Source: Deuterostichococcus epilithicus (Eukaryota > Chlorophyta > Trebouxiophyceae > Prasiolales > Stichococcaceae). Taken from it: a stretch of DNA of 64,000 bases. Position numbers and translations under genes: made by a program. The notes beneath the pieces were generated by a model. That model was not told the origin of the DNA, ran no database searches, and worked only from the letters and a program-made list of their open reading frames with translations. The stretch spans positions 3,472,001 through 3,536,000 of the forward strand of contig JAVTLE010000014.1 of the NCBI GenBank assembly GCA_033439295.1. The letters are read 5' to 3'. Below, one piece after another: positions 13,272 through 26,021 of this stretch; position 1 is the first letter of the stretch; every line of letters starts with the position of its first letter.

Positions 13272-13760
13272 GGTTGCCGGCATGTGCACATGATGAACGA
13301 GCTCATGCTGCCAGTTGCAGACCATTCTCACAGATCGTAAACTGAGCTTCATCTTCATTGTCATCAGTAAGTACACAATTGTCGTCAGCGTGCATATGAC
13401 CTGGAGCAGCGTGACCGCCATGATGGTGTGTCGTGATGCCAGAGCCTGATAAAATTTGAAAAGTCCAGCCGCTCTGGGGCCCGAAGCGGGATTGCAGCCT
13501 TCGAGCGACACGGTTGAAGCAGCACGATCGTCTGAAGTGCAGTGTAACGATGCCATGCGCAAGAAAGAGACGGTGGTGCAATTCGCAGGGGGCGGAAACG
13601 GGGGCAGGCATGTTTCTGTCGTTGCACAGCCAAGGCACGGCGTGCTCATCAGCACGGCGTAGTCATTAGCAAAGATATAAGGTGTGTCTGTAATATAAGG
13701 CCCTTCCGGGCGGCGTCGAGTGTGACCGGCGCATCTTGGAAGCTCGCCCGATATCATAGC
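13272..13760. other. Divergent promoter region between TRIC-like gene and PIGF
   Basis: The region contains the 5' ends of two ER-membrane protein genes transcribed outward. A minus-strand frame stays open across it, but composition and context do not support coding. No specific regulatory motif is identified. Confidence 0.4.
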
Positions 13761-14928
13761 ATGCCTCGGAGGCATCACACGCTCCGTCTCGGGGCACGGC
13801 AGCACCCTCTGCCGCTCAGCATCGGCCAGCTGCTGATTCGCCAGCTGCTGCTGCTGGCGGCAATCGCGCTTGCATGGTCCCGCATTCCCGCGGCGTCACG
13901 CCGCGCCACAGCGGACGACGTGAAGCCCTGCATTCGCACGTTCTTGGTGAGCGCCTCCTCTTCCTACTGTCACCGGTGGAACCAGACAACCCCAACGTCA
14001 GTGACCTGACTATGACGTGCATCCGCTCCTGTGGCGCAGCTGTGGTTTGTGCCGGCGACAGTGCTGCTCCACGCCGCTGGCTCGGCGGTGCACGAGGGCC
14101 CGCCGCTCGGGAGCCCCGTGCGGAAGCGGCTGGCAGCCGTCGCAATCTGCGGGCCGCTGGGCGTCGCAGCCTTCTTCTGGGCGGCCATCGTGTGCGGCGT
14201 CAGCTTCAGCGAGCAGGCCTGGAGCACCCTCCACTGGGCTGCCCTCATGTCCAGCTATGTGGTGAGCTGCACGTGCCGAAACTCGGTTGTCTTGCGCAGT
14301 CAACGTGAGGAAGTCACGATTTCCGGCAAGATTGCATGTGGACCGGAGGTCCTCATGCACAAAGCGGAGCCGGCGCGCGACGCATGTGTTCTGCGCAGGC
14401 GGTGCCGCTGGCGGCAAACATCGCCCTGGAGGGCACCAGGTGGCAGTATGTGTTTGCGCACTGGCAGCCCAGCGGCACTGACGAGCTGAGCGCCGCCGTA
14501 CCAGCGTTTGCAGCCATGATCGCCACCTGGTTCGGCGCATTCCCGTAAGTCGACCTCGCATTGCATTGCTTCATCAGCTGCGGTGTGGTGTGTGGCTGCC
14601 TTCCAGTTGGCGATAGATGCAAAATGATTCAGTAAGACCCGGACTCAATATGCGCTGCTCCAGGACCCCTCTGGACTGGGGAACGCAGTGGCAGGTATGT
14701 AAGTTGGGTGGCTCAACCTCATGGATTGCCGCCCCTTCTCGATTGCTGTGCAACTTCAGAGCCCATAACGACGGCTGACTGCCGCACTTGCAGGTGTGGC
14801 CGGTCAGCTCTGCCATATGCGCGGCAATTGGCTATGTCCTCGGCGTTGTGGCTGTGGTGCCAATTGCTCTCTATATCCGACAGAAGGCACGGAAAGGACG
14901 GCATTCAGAGACGTCCTGGGAGGATTGA
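13761..14928 (+). CDS. PIGF: GPI-anchor biosynthesis protein PIG-F
   Basis: PIG-F is a multi-pass ER protein that partners the ethanolamine-phosphate transferases (PIG-O, PIG-G) in late GPI-anchor assembly. Five exons fit in phase: 13761–13946, 14040–14261, 14399–14544, 14664–14694 and 14794–14928 (TGA at 14926). The diagnostic C-terminal stretch spans three exons: ATWFGAFPTPLDWGTQWQ, then VWPVSSAICAAIGYVLG and a last hydrophobic helix followed by a basic tail (IRQKARKGRH). Several hydrophobic helices precede it, starting with LLIRQLLLLAAIALAW near residue 25. ATG 13761 is the first in-frame Met before that helix. Length, about 240 residues, is typical of the family. Confidence 0.9.
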
Positions 14929-15206
14929 CAACCCCGCAGTTGGTCGAGCGTGCTTATGTGACTTGAGAGTCGCGGCCATGCGTAGGTGAACACAGAGATT
15001 GAGTCCGGGTTGCTGCACCTGGTTTGCTGGGGATTTTTGCTGGTGCCATGCTGCGCACGAGCTTGTTCAGGAGGTTTGTACATCTGGGTGCTGATCGTTC
15101 ACAAGGAAACCACATCTGACGACGCAGACTCATTGTGTATCAGCACTTCGTCGAGCCATCGACTTGAGCCGTCAGCCAGACATATTTCGTTCACACAGCG
15201 GGTCTA
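14929..15206. other. Convergent intergenic spacer
   Basis: This lies between the stop codons of PIGF (+) and the unknown minus-strand gene. It presumably contains both 3' UTRs; nothing else is seen. Confidence 0.4.
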
Positions 15207-16074
15207 TCACTTGGCTGGCGTGTCTGCAGAAGTCTGATCCGATGATTCCACGGGCTGCATGAGCACCTTGAGATCGCTGGCCCGCTGCAAGACAGCGGCT
15301 CGAATGTCAATGCAGTAACCCTTGATAGCACAGACTCCATTGAAAGCAGAGGCAGTCAATACACGGATCCAGTTGGCCATGGCTGTTGCAGCCCTGTGCC
15401 ACTCACCTCAAACTCGCAGGCCTCCTCGGCATTCAACCAGAAAGCACGCTTTTTCAGGTTCTGTGCGGCGTGCATGAGCGTCTGGTGCGGCAGCGCCTGC
15501 AGACACTGCAGACGAAAACATGCTGCTCAGTCAGTCGGCGTGCGTGATGCTGTTCAAACATGCATGCACTCACCAAAAGATGCAGTGTTGCAACTTTTGG
15601 GACGCGCCGACAAACACTCCGGCATCGAGCTCTGCAACAATTCAGGCATCTCCAGCAGCACTAGCCTGTATCATCTCCGCTTTGCGTGCTTCATCGTCGC
15701 AGTCCTGCAGGTACACCGCCAGGTGGCTCATCTGCTGCAGCGCCGGGCTGCCGCTGTGGTTGGCAAAAGCGTCTGGCACCGAGTCCAGCACGCTCGGCTG
15801 CGCCTGGTTTGCAGGGCTGGCGGCTGCCGACGTCCCGTTGGGCTGACGCTGTTGCTGCGACGGCTGCTGGGCTGAGGCTGTCGGATGTGCGGATGTGACC
15901 GGCGTGGCCGTTATGGCTGCAGCGCTGGGCGCTGGGATGGACGGCATGCCGATTGCCATTGCTGCCATGTTGTGGCGTGTGGCGCGCGAGCCACTCACTC
16001 AGATCGCTGCCTGGATCAGGAGGCGACAGCGCATAATTTGGCCCAGCTGGCAGCGTCGTTGAATAAAACAACAT
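15207..16074 (-). CDS. Unknown protein with Ser/Pro/Gln-rich N-terminus and helical C-terminus
   Basis: I do not recognise this gene. A model that stays in frame starts at ATG 16074 and splices at a GTGAGT donor near 16014 to a CTGCAG acceptor near 15918, giving the join SDL|TITATPV. A low-complexity Thr/Ala/Gln/Pro segment follows, then the helical MSHLAVYLQDCDDEARKAEMIQ (about 15.73–15.66 kb). A downstream exon near 15.5–15.41 kb encodes LPHQTLMHAAQNLKKRAFW. The last exon, joined at an AAG acceptor near 15320, gives YCIDIRAAVLQRASDLKVLM and a stop at 15209–15207. The join between the helical exon and the 15.5 kb exon is unresolved. The charged helices suggest a coiled-coil or complex subunit, but that is inference. 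Confidence 0.45.
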
Positions 16075-16715
16075 CGTCTGTTAGGGTGACGCACACCAGT
16101 GCCAGTGATTTGCAGCTTCTGTACGCCAAGACATCACAGGAGGCACAAGGCAAGCACCAAGTCTGCGGCGTTGCCAACCTGCTTGGTCAGACTGCTGAGC
16201 TCTCGACCGCTCTTCTCATAATCGCAACAGCAGCAACAGGAGCTGCTGTATCGGATTGCAAATTTGATCGTCGTCGCTGCCTTGGAAAGTCTCGCGGATC
16301 TCACTGAGCGGCCCAAGCTGTCAGCACCTGTTGATGCTGGTTCTGAATTGCTGTTTGGTATACACGCAATTCCAGCGAATGCGAACACAGCGCTGTAATC
16401 AAGGTGGAGGTATGGACGTGCGCCAAGCGTGTAGAGGGTCGGTGGGAAGCTGGGAACACGCGGGGTGAGATTGCTGAAATGCTGAAGGCCTGAAGCCAGG
16501 CGTGATCGCAGGAAGGAGCTGCTTCCGCGGCGTCGCCCAATAAATCCTGCTGGCCAGAGCCACTGTTTGTTGCTCAAATGTGAATGGTTGCTCGAGCGAC
16601 TGCATGTACAGAACACCGCTGAATATGGTGCAAGGTTCGTGCCAACCACAATTTACGGCGACAGCCGCACTAGCAGCTGCGCGGTGCGCGCCAAGCGCAA
16701 GGCAACTGCTTGCGC
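16075..16715. other. Intergenic region upstream of the unknown minus-strand gene
   Basis: This lies between the stop of GET3 and the start of the unknown gene, both on the minus strand. It should hold the GET3 3' UTR and the promoter of the next gene. No convincing exon or repeat is seen. Confidence 0.4.
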
Positions 16716-19092
16716 TCAGCGTCTCGTGCACAGCTGCTCTTCGAGCGCTTCACAGTGCTTCTTCAATTGGGAGAGCTCCTCCTCCAGCTCCTTCACCCTG
16801 CACGGAGGCGCAGAGAGCAGCACCATCGCAAATCGCTTGCACATGTACCTGGCAGTCATCAGCACACACCGGACACCAGCCGGTGAATCGTCCCTTGGGC
16901 ACCGGCAGCTGCGCGTGTGGCAGCAGACTTGCAGCTGCCCCTCACCTCGACTGCTCCGCCGGCTGCGAAGGTGGACTGTATGGCGTCAGGAGCCACTGTG
17001 AGAATTCCCTAAGCGCCGGCGTGCCCCTGATCTCCTCCTCCGTCAGCGGCAGCTTCACGATGTGGAAGTCCTGCAGGTTTTGATCGTTACATGCCTGTCT
17101 TTATATGCTCGACTGCACATGCCAGTACTTGCAATATATCACTGCAGCGCGCATCAGTGGTGCACCTCGTACAAGTCGTCGTACTGACGGAGATACTTTT
17201 CCTGCAGAAGCAAGGTGCACGACGAACAGCTCAATGCAATGCACAGAAAACTCGTATGCCTGCGGCCATGCTCGGGAACGAAGTTGTATGCAGCACGAAC
17301 GTGCGCTAGGCGCGACCATAGGCTGAAGCAGTGGCCCCGACCATCAGGATGTGCAGCGTGCACTCGCGCACCTGCATCTTCATGCGCGCCCGCAGCAGCT
17401 TGGACGATGACGCTGCACCAGCAATAGACACAATGGTCAGTCTGCATCGTGGCCTGCACTTCTGCGCGGCAGCCTGAGATCGCACACAGACAGCTGGGGT
17501 GCATGCTCCAGCGGCTGACCACATCACGGCAGCGCAGCGGCCGTGCCTGCCTCCGGCCACAGGATCTGGTTGATGACGATGTGCTGGGTGTCGATCTCAA
17601 ACTTGGTGAGCTCCTGCACCAGGCGCTCCGTCTCGTACAGCGACAGGAACTCCGGGATGCACACGCACACGAAGGTGGTCAGCTCCGGGTCCCGGAACTG
17701 CTTATTCACCTCCTCCACCACCGCCTGCGATGGGTGCGTGCTCACATGAGCTACGTGTGTCAATTCTCAGCGCCTCTTCATCCGTGCCGGGGAGCCTACA
17801 GGGAGCTGGTGTCAGGTGTCAGGCAGGCTGCAAGCAGCATCGCGCCGCTGCCTCCATGATGTGCGTGGCTGAGGTTCAAGCGATGCTATCGGTCAAACTT
17901 TGAGCTATCTAGGACGCGTCTGTGCAACAGCAAAACGGGCCGGAGGTGCCGACCTTCAGCTGGTCGAGCTTGCCCATGAGGCCGTCAGCAGAGTCGAGGC
18001 CTACAGGTCCGCCCAGCATTTGGGCCACGGTGCCGAGCATGCCGCCGAGCGCGCCGCGCATGCTGACCAGCTTGCCCAGCGCCTTATCGAGCGTGCTGGG
18101 GAACTGCAGCAGCCGCAGCGTGTGCCCCGTTGGCGCGGTGTCGAACACCACGCAGCTGTAGTCCAAGCTCTGGACCTGTCGGTGGGAATGCGCACGACAC
18201 AAGAGTCAGCGCAGAGCTGAGCAGATGGTTGCACACGATGCACGAGCATGCGTGTTGCGCCCCAAAGCTGAGGGGAAGGGTGGGGGATGTGACATGGGCG
18301 AATCTCTGCGGTGTTGGAAGCACTCGTCCTCGTGCAGCATGCACCTGTTTCAAAACCTCAGCAAAGCTCATCGCCTCGTCGATGCCAGGAATGGCGCCGG
18401 CAAGCTCCGACAGCATGCCTGCCGACCCCTCCAAACCCGCCAGCTGACCCGTTTGCGGGTTTGGATCGACCTCCTGCTCGCACGCAGGGACACGACAGTC
18501 AGTAGAGACAGTCAGACGCATGAACGCAGTGTCTTCAGTTGTGCCTTGGCACCCCAGCTCGTTGACCAACACGTCGCATGCTTATACACGCCCAGAGATG
18601 GGGCCAGCGACTCGAGGGGGCCGATGCTGCTCACCATGGCATAGAGGTTTGTGAAACCGTCGACGAGCGTTGGCGTGGCACTGAACTTCTGCCGGAAAGC
18701 GTCGCTCAGGTTGTGCGCTGGATCTGTCGAAATCAGCAGCACATTGGGCCGCACGCCGGCCAGCTGGAGCGCCACGGAACATGCTGTGGTTGTCTTCCCC
18801 ACGCCGCCCTGTCCAGGAGGGCTGAATCTCATTCACCTGGAGCGTTGTTGCAACTGCAGGACGCCGTGCAAACCGTGTCTGTCAATGCCGTCACAGTGGC
18901 AATGCCATGGCGCCGGCGCCGGCGCCGGCTCCGCTGCCGGCCGGCGCAGTGCTCTGCCCAGCATCTCGCCGTTGGATTATCAGCGAGTGTCACGCTGACC
19001 TTGCCTCCAACGAATATCCATTTGTAGCTCTTCTCTAGCAACGACTGCAGCGTTGGCTCGTATGCCGATGCCTCGTCTGCGGCATCTGCCAT
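16716..19092 (-). CDS. GET3: GET3 ATPase, plant cytosolic type (tail-anchored protein targeting)
   Basis: GET3 is the ArsA-family ATPase that carries tail-anchored proteins to the ER membrane receptor. Exon 1 runs from ATG 19092 to 19000; exon 2 begins at 18808. They join to give the deviant Walker [17 protein letters not shown]. Switch and family motifs follow: [50 protein letters not shown], then [16 protein letters not shown] and [15 protein letters not shown]. The zinc-binding CxxC of fungal and animal GET3 is absent, with [13 protein letters not shown] in its place, as in plant GET3a. The last exon (about 16796–16716) encodes a coiled coil, [20 protein letters not shown], ending in TGA. 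I recall plant GET3a having a similar tail. One intron near 17.55 kb may use a GC donor (CAG|GCACGG). The gene diverges from the CLC gene. Confidence 0.93.
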
Positions 19093-19770
19093 CTTTAGTC
19101 TGAGCTCGAGCCTGATAAGGCTGCCACGGGTGCCTCTCTACTAGCTGCTCATGCTGAACGGTGTAAACATGTCTGGCCAGCTCAGCCGATGCCGTCTTGA
19201 AACTCGAGTGCAGGTGGATCTGCCTGTGAGAACCAGCTCAGAGGTGCGTCGGACGCGTCGGCAGCGAATGCAAGGCGGCACAGCGGTCGGCGGCAAGCTA
19301 CATAGTCATGACGCAATACGCAGCAATGATCTCAAATGCCGATGTGCAAACCGCCAGTGTGGCTCCGAAACGCCGGTGGTCATTGTGCCATCTCACTTTG
19401 CGTTCACAAGACTTGCAAGAGCGTCAGCACGAAAACCCCGTTCAGGACTTGTCTCTGAAATCACACCGGGCTTCTGACGCAGCGTCAGCCGCTACCGGCG
19501 GACTTGCTTGTAGTCAGTCAGCACGTGCGTCCGATTCGCTGGTGCAGGCGACCTGGGATCGAATCGCCTTCAGCGCCGCAAACGTACTCGCAGCAGTCCA
19601 TGCATAGCGTATACTCGGAGCGAACCTGGGCCGCATTGGCGCGCTGAGGCAAGGGGCTCGCTGCTGGCTGCAGCTGCCTGCGCAACACAGGCAGCGGCGT
19701 GTGTGCCGCTGAAGCGCCGTGCGAACCGCCCTATGGTGGTCTTCGTCCCGAATCACTAGCTGAAATCCGC
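19093..19770. other. Divergent promoter region between GET3 and CLC genes
   Basis: This separates the start codons of GET3 (−) and the CLC gene (+). It should contain two promoters. No exon, repeat or RNA gene is evident. Confidence 0.4.
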
Positions 19771-22700
19771 ATGGTCCACGGAGAGAAGGAAGCTGCGGCG
19801 CCGCTGCTGCCGCTTGCTGCGCCTCCCAACAGGCTGCCAGGCATGTCTCCATTGCGCCTTCGCCCTGGCTGCGCATGGCTGCGTGGCCTGTCTGTGCTCG
19901 ATGCTGCGTTGCCGAAACCGCACATCGCCTTGCTATGATCTTGCAGCGGAGCCAGCCACAGACGTGGCGCTGCCGGTCAGGCGTGCCAAGAGCTGGCTGC
20001 GTGCTGAATTTCACATTTGCCGAGCGCTGCAGCCAACGGCAGCGACCTGTGGAGCCCGGAGGATGACCAGCCATTTACGCTGGACGATGACGAGGACCAG
20101 CCCTTCCCGGCGTCGCCCTCCGAGCGCTCCAGCCTCAGCGCTCGCTCCAGCTTCGGTCCTGCCAGCTTCGGCCGCGGCAGCGCCGCCTCGGCATCGGCAC
20201 AGGTGGGGGTCACGCACTGGATCGCACAGCTGCTCGGTCGCGGGGCGCGGCTGGTTGTGAGCCATCTTGTTAAGCACCTTTCACTGCTGCTTTCGTGCGC
20301 CTGTGTGCCAATCTGTGGGCACTGCTGTCCTGCAGCCACAGTACGACTTTGAGTCGGCGCACGTCAACCATACCTACTCTGCGGCAGGTGAGGCAGCATG
20401 CTTACAAACCTGGGCACAACTTCGCATCCGAGTGCATGTTGTGGGCCACATCGACCCCAGGACGAACTTTCTTCGATTTGCGTGTCACAGAGCGGCAGCG
20501 GCTGAACCTCACAGAGAGCATCGACTACCTGCCGCCCAACAGCAAGGTCTACAGGGAATGGCTGCAGGGGCAGCCCCACAGGTTGGTCACGGCATTGCGA
20601 GCCTTCTGATATTGCTATCGATCAGTACAGCGGGACGCATGTCCCACCATGCATCCTTCCCGCATTGCCGCAAACTCATCGCGCGCATCAGATCAGAACC
20701 GCGGCCCCCTTGCTGCAGGCGCGCATGGGACAGGTGGTTCATGATGGCATCGATCGGGGCGACTATCGGCCTTATCGGCTACTTCCTGTTCCTGTTCATC
20801 AGCATCCTCAGCAGCATCAAGTTCGAGTGCATGTACTGGCTCGTGAGCCACGCTGGGTGCGCCCCCTCCAGCATCTTCGACTTGTGCTTTCTGGGCAATC
20901 TTTTCGTAGCACCTGTGCTCGGAGGTGTGCATCTTCCGTGCAATGACATAGGATACAGCCGGGAAACCGCCTGAGGGGAAACTGTCTCATGATGCTCAGG
21001 TTATTTGCCGCCTGGATGTTCAACATGGCTTTCAGCACCCTGCTGGTGGGCGTTGCCACCTGGACCGTCGTGGAGATCGCACCAGCCGCGGCAGGTGAGC
21101 CGCCCTTGTGATGCAGTGAGCCGCTGTTGCTCACGCGGAACGTGGGACTCGGCGTGAAAGCGGTCTGTGTATCACGGGCGGAGGAGAGGCCTTCTTTTTT
21201 CTGAATGTGAAATGTGTCTGCTGCAGGCGCGGGTGTTGCTGAAGTGATGGTGAGCCTGCCTTGACCGCTCTAGACTGCCCCAACGGTCCTGTGCATTCTT
21301 TATGAGTCTCATGCAAGGACAGATGCATCTGATGCCTGTCGGTCTGCCTTCCAGGCGTACCTCAACGGCTGTCATGTGCCCAAGATCTTCAATGTGAAGA
21401 CGCTGGCCGTCAAGTTCATCTCGTGCGCGTGTGCTGTGGGTGCGGGCCTGCCGGTCGGCCCCGAGGGCCCCATGATCCACATCGGAGCCCTGGTGCGTTG
21501 GACTAGTCCGACCTGTGCACATGGTTCTTGCTGCGCAGCACCAGGCATTCGCAACACTCAGCGTGCAGGGGTGGTGCTGCAACTAAGCACAATGTGCCCT
21601 TGCCGCGACGCAGATTGGGTCGGCGCTCAGCCAGGGCCACTCGACGACGCTAAACTTCAGCACGGGCCTGTTTACGCGCTTCCAAAACCCGAAGGACCAG
21701 CGCGACTTCGTGACGGCGGGTGCGTGACCCGTGAATGCGGCGCAGCCTGCAGGCTAGGCAGTCTGTGTAGCTAGCTTTTGAGGACACATGGAGGAACTTC
21801 ATGTCCGAGCGTCACAGCTGGACCGCAGGATCTGCCATCGGCGTCGCCGTCGCTTTCAGCGCGCCGATCGGCGGTCTGCTATTCGCGTTCGAGGAGGTGG
21901 CGAGCTTCTTCTCGACGAGCCTGGGTTGGCTCATATTCTTTGGTGTGTTTCATCTCAAAATGCACATGCGCAAGTTGCATTGGCTGGTGATCTGCGTCAT
22001 TCCCTGCCGTCCATGCTGTCCTGTCCATGCCGACGAGTAGCTACACTGTGCGCTTGCAGGATGCATGGTATCTGTCCTGATGCTCAACACCCTCAGATCG
22101 GCGCAGACCCTGCTGTACGGAGGTGAGCACAGTTCGAGCGCACTGGTCAGGTATCTTTAAGGCGCCACGTGTGCGGCAGCTGGAAACACTCATTGGTCTG
22201 AGCATGGCGATTTCTTGCAACCTTGCGATGATCACCTGAAATGACTTGGAAGCTCTTGTGTGATCAGGGCAGTTTGGCCTCTTCGACGGCGATGCTTCGA
22301 CTGTATTCTATGAGGCAAGCGCCGCCTCGATTGCCTCCTGACGCCGTTGGCAGATGCACCTTGATCCCCGGCACACAATACGATGCTCTCTGCTGGCGAT
22401 GCACCTTGCGAATCGGTGACACTGAATGCAGTGCGTGTCAATTAATCCAAGCTCGCACCCTGCCGCAGGTCCAGACTGTCCTCTCCAACCACATTGTGTC
22501 AATCATCCCGGCAGCCGCCATCGGGCTCGTGTGCGGCGGCCTGAGCATCGTCTTCACGATGCTCAACCTCAAGGTCTCCCGGCTGCGCCAGAAGTACATC
22601 GGGGTGACTTTATGTTGCTTCCTTACATGCATCGCCCATCACACCAGCAGCATACTCGGTGACTGCTCTTCAGCTTGATGTCTCGGCTGTGGACATGTGA

Positions 22701-25700
22701 TGTTTGCCGTGGAAGTTGCTGCAGCGGCTGACCAGTATGGCGGCACTGCAGGTGGACCGACAGCGGCGCATGCTGGAGCCGCTGCTGTTCACAGTCCTGT
22801 TCGTGTCCGCCGGCATGCTGCTGCCGCTGCTGTTCAGCTGCCAGAAGCCCGACTGCGTCAACCAGCAGGTGGGACGCTTGGGACGTGGTTCGCTCGGGTC
22901 GAGCAAATGTTTCGTCCTGGTCGTGTCACCCAGCAGTGCGATGCCTGGCATGCGGCAGTGCAGCGCTGTCGTGTGACGCGAGTGAGGCGAGCAGTGCACT
23001 GGAGCAGTGAGACGAGGTGCTGACCACAGGGTATCACCGAGCCGGTCTGCGTGAACGGCACGTCGCCCGACACCTCCCAGCGGACCGCTGAGCGTGGGCT
23101 GGAGCACTGGACGTGTGGGACCGTCAGGGGCCTGGGGCCCATCCAGCCCTACAACCCCCTCGCGGTGCTCATGGACGTGCCGGGTGCGCGGCATCACGAC
23201 GCGCTGCTGCATCGCCCGTCCTGGTTACGCGACTGTTACTGCATGCCCCGCATCGATGCGATGATGCACCCAGTCAGGTCCTCGCAGGCAGCCTGGAGCC
23301 TGGTAGCTCGTCGCCTCTTACCACGACCGCGGTGCTGAAGACTCCAGCCTCGCCACTGCAGGAGAGGACGCCATCCGGCACCTGCTGTCGCGGGGGACGC
23401 ACCGCGAGTTTGCCTACATGCCGCTGCTGCTCATGCTGGTGTTCTACTTCTGCGGCGCGGCGCTCATCGCCGGCAGCGCGCTGTCCACTGGGCTGTTCGT
23501 CCCCATGCTGCTCATAGGGTGCCTCGTGGGTGAGTCTCTCAGCACCCAGATCTCCAACCCTACGCTGGCCAAGCTTGGTCCTTGCAAACGTGTTCGCAAT
23601 GTCTGCAAGTCGACTCAACATGGTCCTGGATGCTCTTGACGATAGTGCGATGGGTGACCTGCAGGGCGCATTATGGGCTTGATAACGCTGGATATTGCAG
23701 CTGCGCACGAGGGAGCCGGGTGCGTCCTGGCCTCAGCCTTCCACGACTCGGCTCTGTGCTCTGCACATTGGCAGCTGCATAGTTCTCGTGCGGCAGTCAA
23801 GGACGCTGCCTTAAGCCTCTCCTCGTGCTGCAGAGCGGCGCGCATCTTCTTGCCGCCAAGCCCCTGGGCATGGATCGACCCAGGCGTGTTTGCGCTCTTT
23901 GGCGCGGGCGCGTTCATGGGCGGCACCACGCGGCTCACCATCGCGCTTGCAGTCATTATGATGGAGGTGACTGGCGCATTGGCTCGGCTCATGGCTGTGT
24001 CCTGCACCTGAATGTCCCTTCAGACTGGAGCAGACGCTGTTGTGGTAAGAATCAAGCGGCGGCTCCTACTGCTTGCAGTCACACTGGACGTGAAACTCCG
24101 AGTGCTGGCTGCAGATGTCCAATGACGTGCGGATGCTGCTGCCCGTGCTCGTCGCCATCATGGTCGCCAAGTGGGTGGCGGACGCGGCCACGCACAGCCT
24201 GTACCATGGGCAGCTGCATGTGAAGGTGTGCCGCCTCATCGGTTGGTCGCCCTTTGTGAAATGTAAACGCCTGCAGAGCGGTGCGACCTCCAGGCCGCAG
24301 CCCTTGGCCACCTGCTGCTTGCTGCCTGCTGCAGTGCGGCATCTCGTTGTCTAGAGCACTGAGGCACCCGGTGGGACCATCTTTTGCAGGCCATTCCGTA
24401 CCTGCCGGAGGAGCCTTTGGCCCAGATCAGCCTGGATCTGCTGCCCGTCTCCCACCTGATGCACTCGCCAGTGGTCACCTTCCAGGTGAGCATCATTGAG
24501 CACATTGCACTCGCTGGCTTGCATGATACTGTACGGGTGCACAAACCAAGCATGGCCATCACAGCAGGCAATCTCCGGCCATGCTCGCGGGGCGCACACA
24601 GACGGCATCGCTGACGGCGCTGCGCATCCGTGTGCCACTACAGGAGCAAATGCAGCTGAAGGACCTGCGCTGGGCTCTGCGCAACACTACGCACAACGGC
24701 TTCCCCGTGGTCAGGGACACGAAGAATGGCCAGGTGAGCACGCGTCTCGCGCGCCCAAGCCGTCGACCATCTCCTCTTCTGCAACTCGATTCGCACTTGC
24801 GGAGCGCCTTCGTTCGTCAGGCTGTGTTATATCTCCGTACATGCTGTGCTGAATGCTTCCTGAAGTAGCTCATACCGGGATCACGATGAGCAGCTCCGCA
24901 AGCAGATGGACTCAAGTTGTCCGCTATCGCCGCCGCAGGTGTTTGTGGGGCTTGTGGTGCGGGACCACCTGATGGTGTTGCTGCGGCAGGCGCTGGGCCG
25001 CGGCCGCGCAGACGGCGAAGCGCTGTCCTACTCGGACCTCAACCGGCGCTACGTGTCGGCCGCCGCCCAGCGCGTCATCAGCGAGCAGCAGATGGCGGTC
25101 CTCCAGGCGGGTGCCCTGCAGGGCTCCTGACGTCTTTTCCGAGTCCATGAGCAGTCCATGCAGTGCTGCATACAAGCGCCATTCCCCTTTTCTCCTGCAG
25201 GACACCTCCCCCCTGATAAACTCTGCAAATCTGGGCGTGATCCTACACCTTAAGACAGTCGTTGGCCTGAGACCGGCTCCGTACATTGCAGGCGACCGAC
25301 GCCGGGGATCACAGCGACGACCGCAGTAGCTCGTCGGCAGGCGGCCTGCTGGACTTGCGCCCGTGAGTGGGTTGACACTTGCCAAAGATGGCGCTGCCAT
25401 GTCAACCCTGCGGCATGTCAACCCTGCGGCACGGTGAGCGTGCACATCTGGCCTGTGCCCCAGGGGCTGAGGTCTGCTCCCGCCCTTCCCGCAGGTACAT
25501 CAACACGAGCGCCATCACCGTCGACGAGGGCTTCAGTGCAGAGCGGACGTACATCCTGCTGCGCACCCTGGGCCTGCGGCATGTCACCGTCGTCGACAGG
25601 CAAGTGCCTTGCCCACAATGGCGGGAGCTGCCTGGCGCTGCTCAGCGAGTGTCCGTTCTAGCACCTCTGTGTTGAAAATGCGTGCCCCAGGAAGCACTGT

Positions 25701-26021
25701 GCTTTGCTCTGTGTCCTGAAATAGGCTATCCATTTTTGTTGCGCAGGTTCAACCGTGTCAAGGGCATGGTGACGCGGAAGGACCTGCTGGGGTACAAGCT
25801 GGATGAGGCAGTGCAGGTGAGGGACGAGAGCTCAGCGCATAACTCTGCTCAATCATGTCAAACCTTGTGCTGAACATTTGGCAGGCCGTCGGCACCCCTC
25901 TGCACGTCGCAGTTGCGCAACCTTGTGGCGCGTCGCTGTCGCGCAGGGCGCCTACTCGGAGGACGCCGGCCTGCTAAGCCCGGGGCGGCGGAGTCCGCCG
26001 CCGGACTCTGACAATGTCTGA
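19771..26021 (+). CDS. CLC-family chloride channel or anion/H+ antiporter with two CBS domains
   Basis: A eukaryotic CLC protein spread over roughly 20 exons. The proposed first exon (ATG 19771, MVHGEKEAAAPLLPLAAPP) joins through a GC–AG intron (CAG|GCATGT) to an acidic N-terminus (DDQPFTLDDDEDQPF, 20041 on). Helix B is near 20.75 kb (WFMMASIGATIGLIGYF). The selectivity motif is GAGVAEVMAYLNG (about 21.07–21.37 kb) instead of the usual GSGIPE. The gating-glutamate motif GLPVGPEGPMIHIG is near 21.46 kb and the third motif TGLFVPMLLIG near 23.50 kb. WIDPGVFALFGAGAFMGGTTRL follows near 23.88 kb. CBS1 covers about 24.39–25.1 kb and CBS2 about 25.5–25.9 kb. The last exon ends at TGA 26019–26021. 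A TGTAA, the usual chlorophyte poly(A) signal, lies at 26093. Channel versus antiporter mode and the anion carried cannot be settled from motifs. Confidence 0.93.

Noticed and set aside
12540-13805. 421-codon minus-strand open frame as one intronless gene
   Set aside because: It reads through introns of the TRIC-like gene and its promoter. The VVSSWFQMNKDKF exon that belongs to the family is in a different frame, so the spliced model is better.
16716-16796. GET3 coiled-coil tail as a novel fusion
   Set aside because: Plant cytosolic GET3a, as I recall it, carries a similar C-terminal coiled coil, and the CxxC loss is also shared, so this is lineage-typical.
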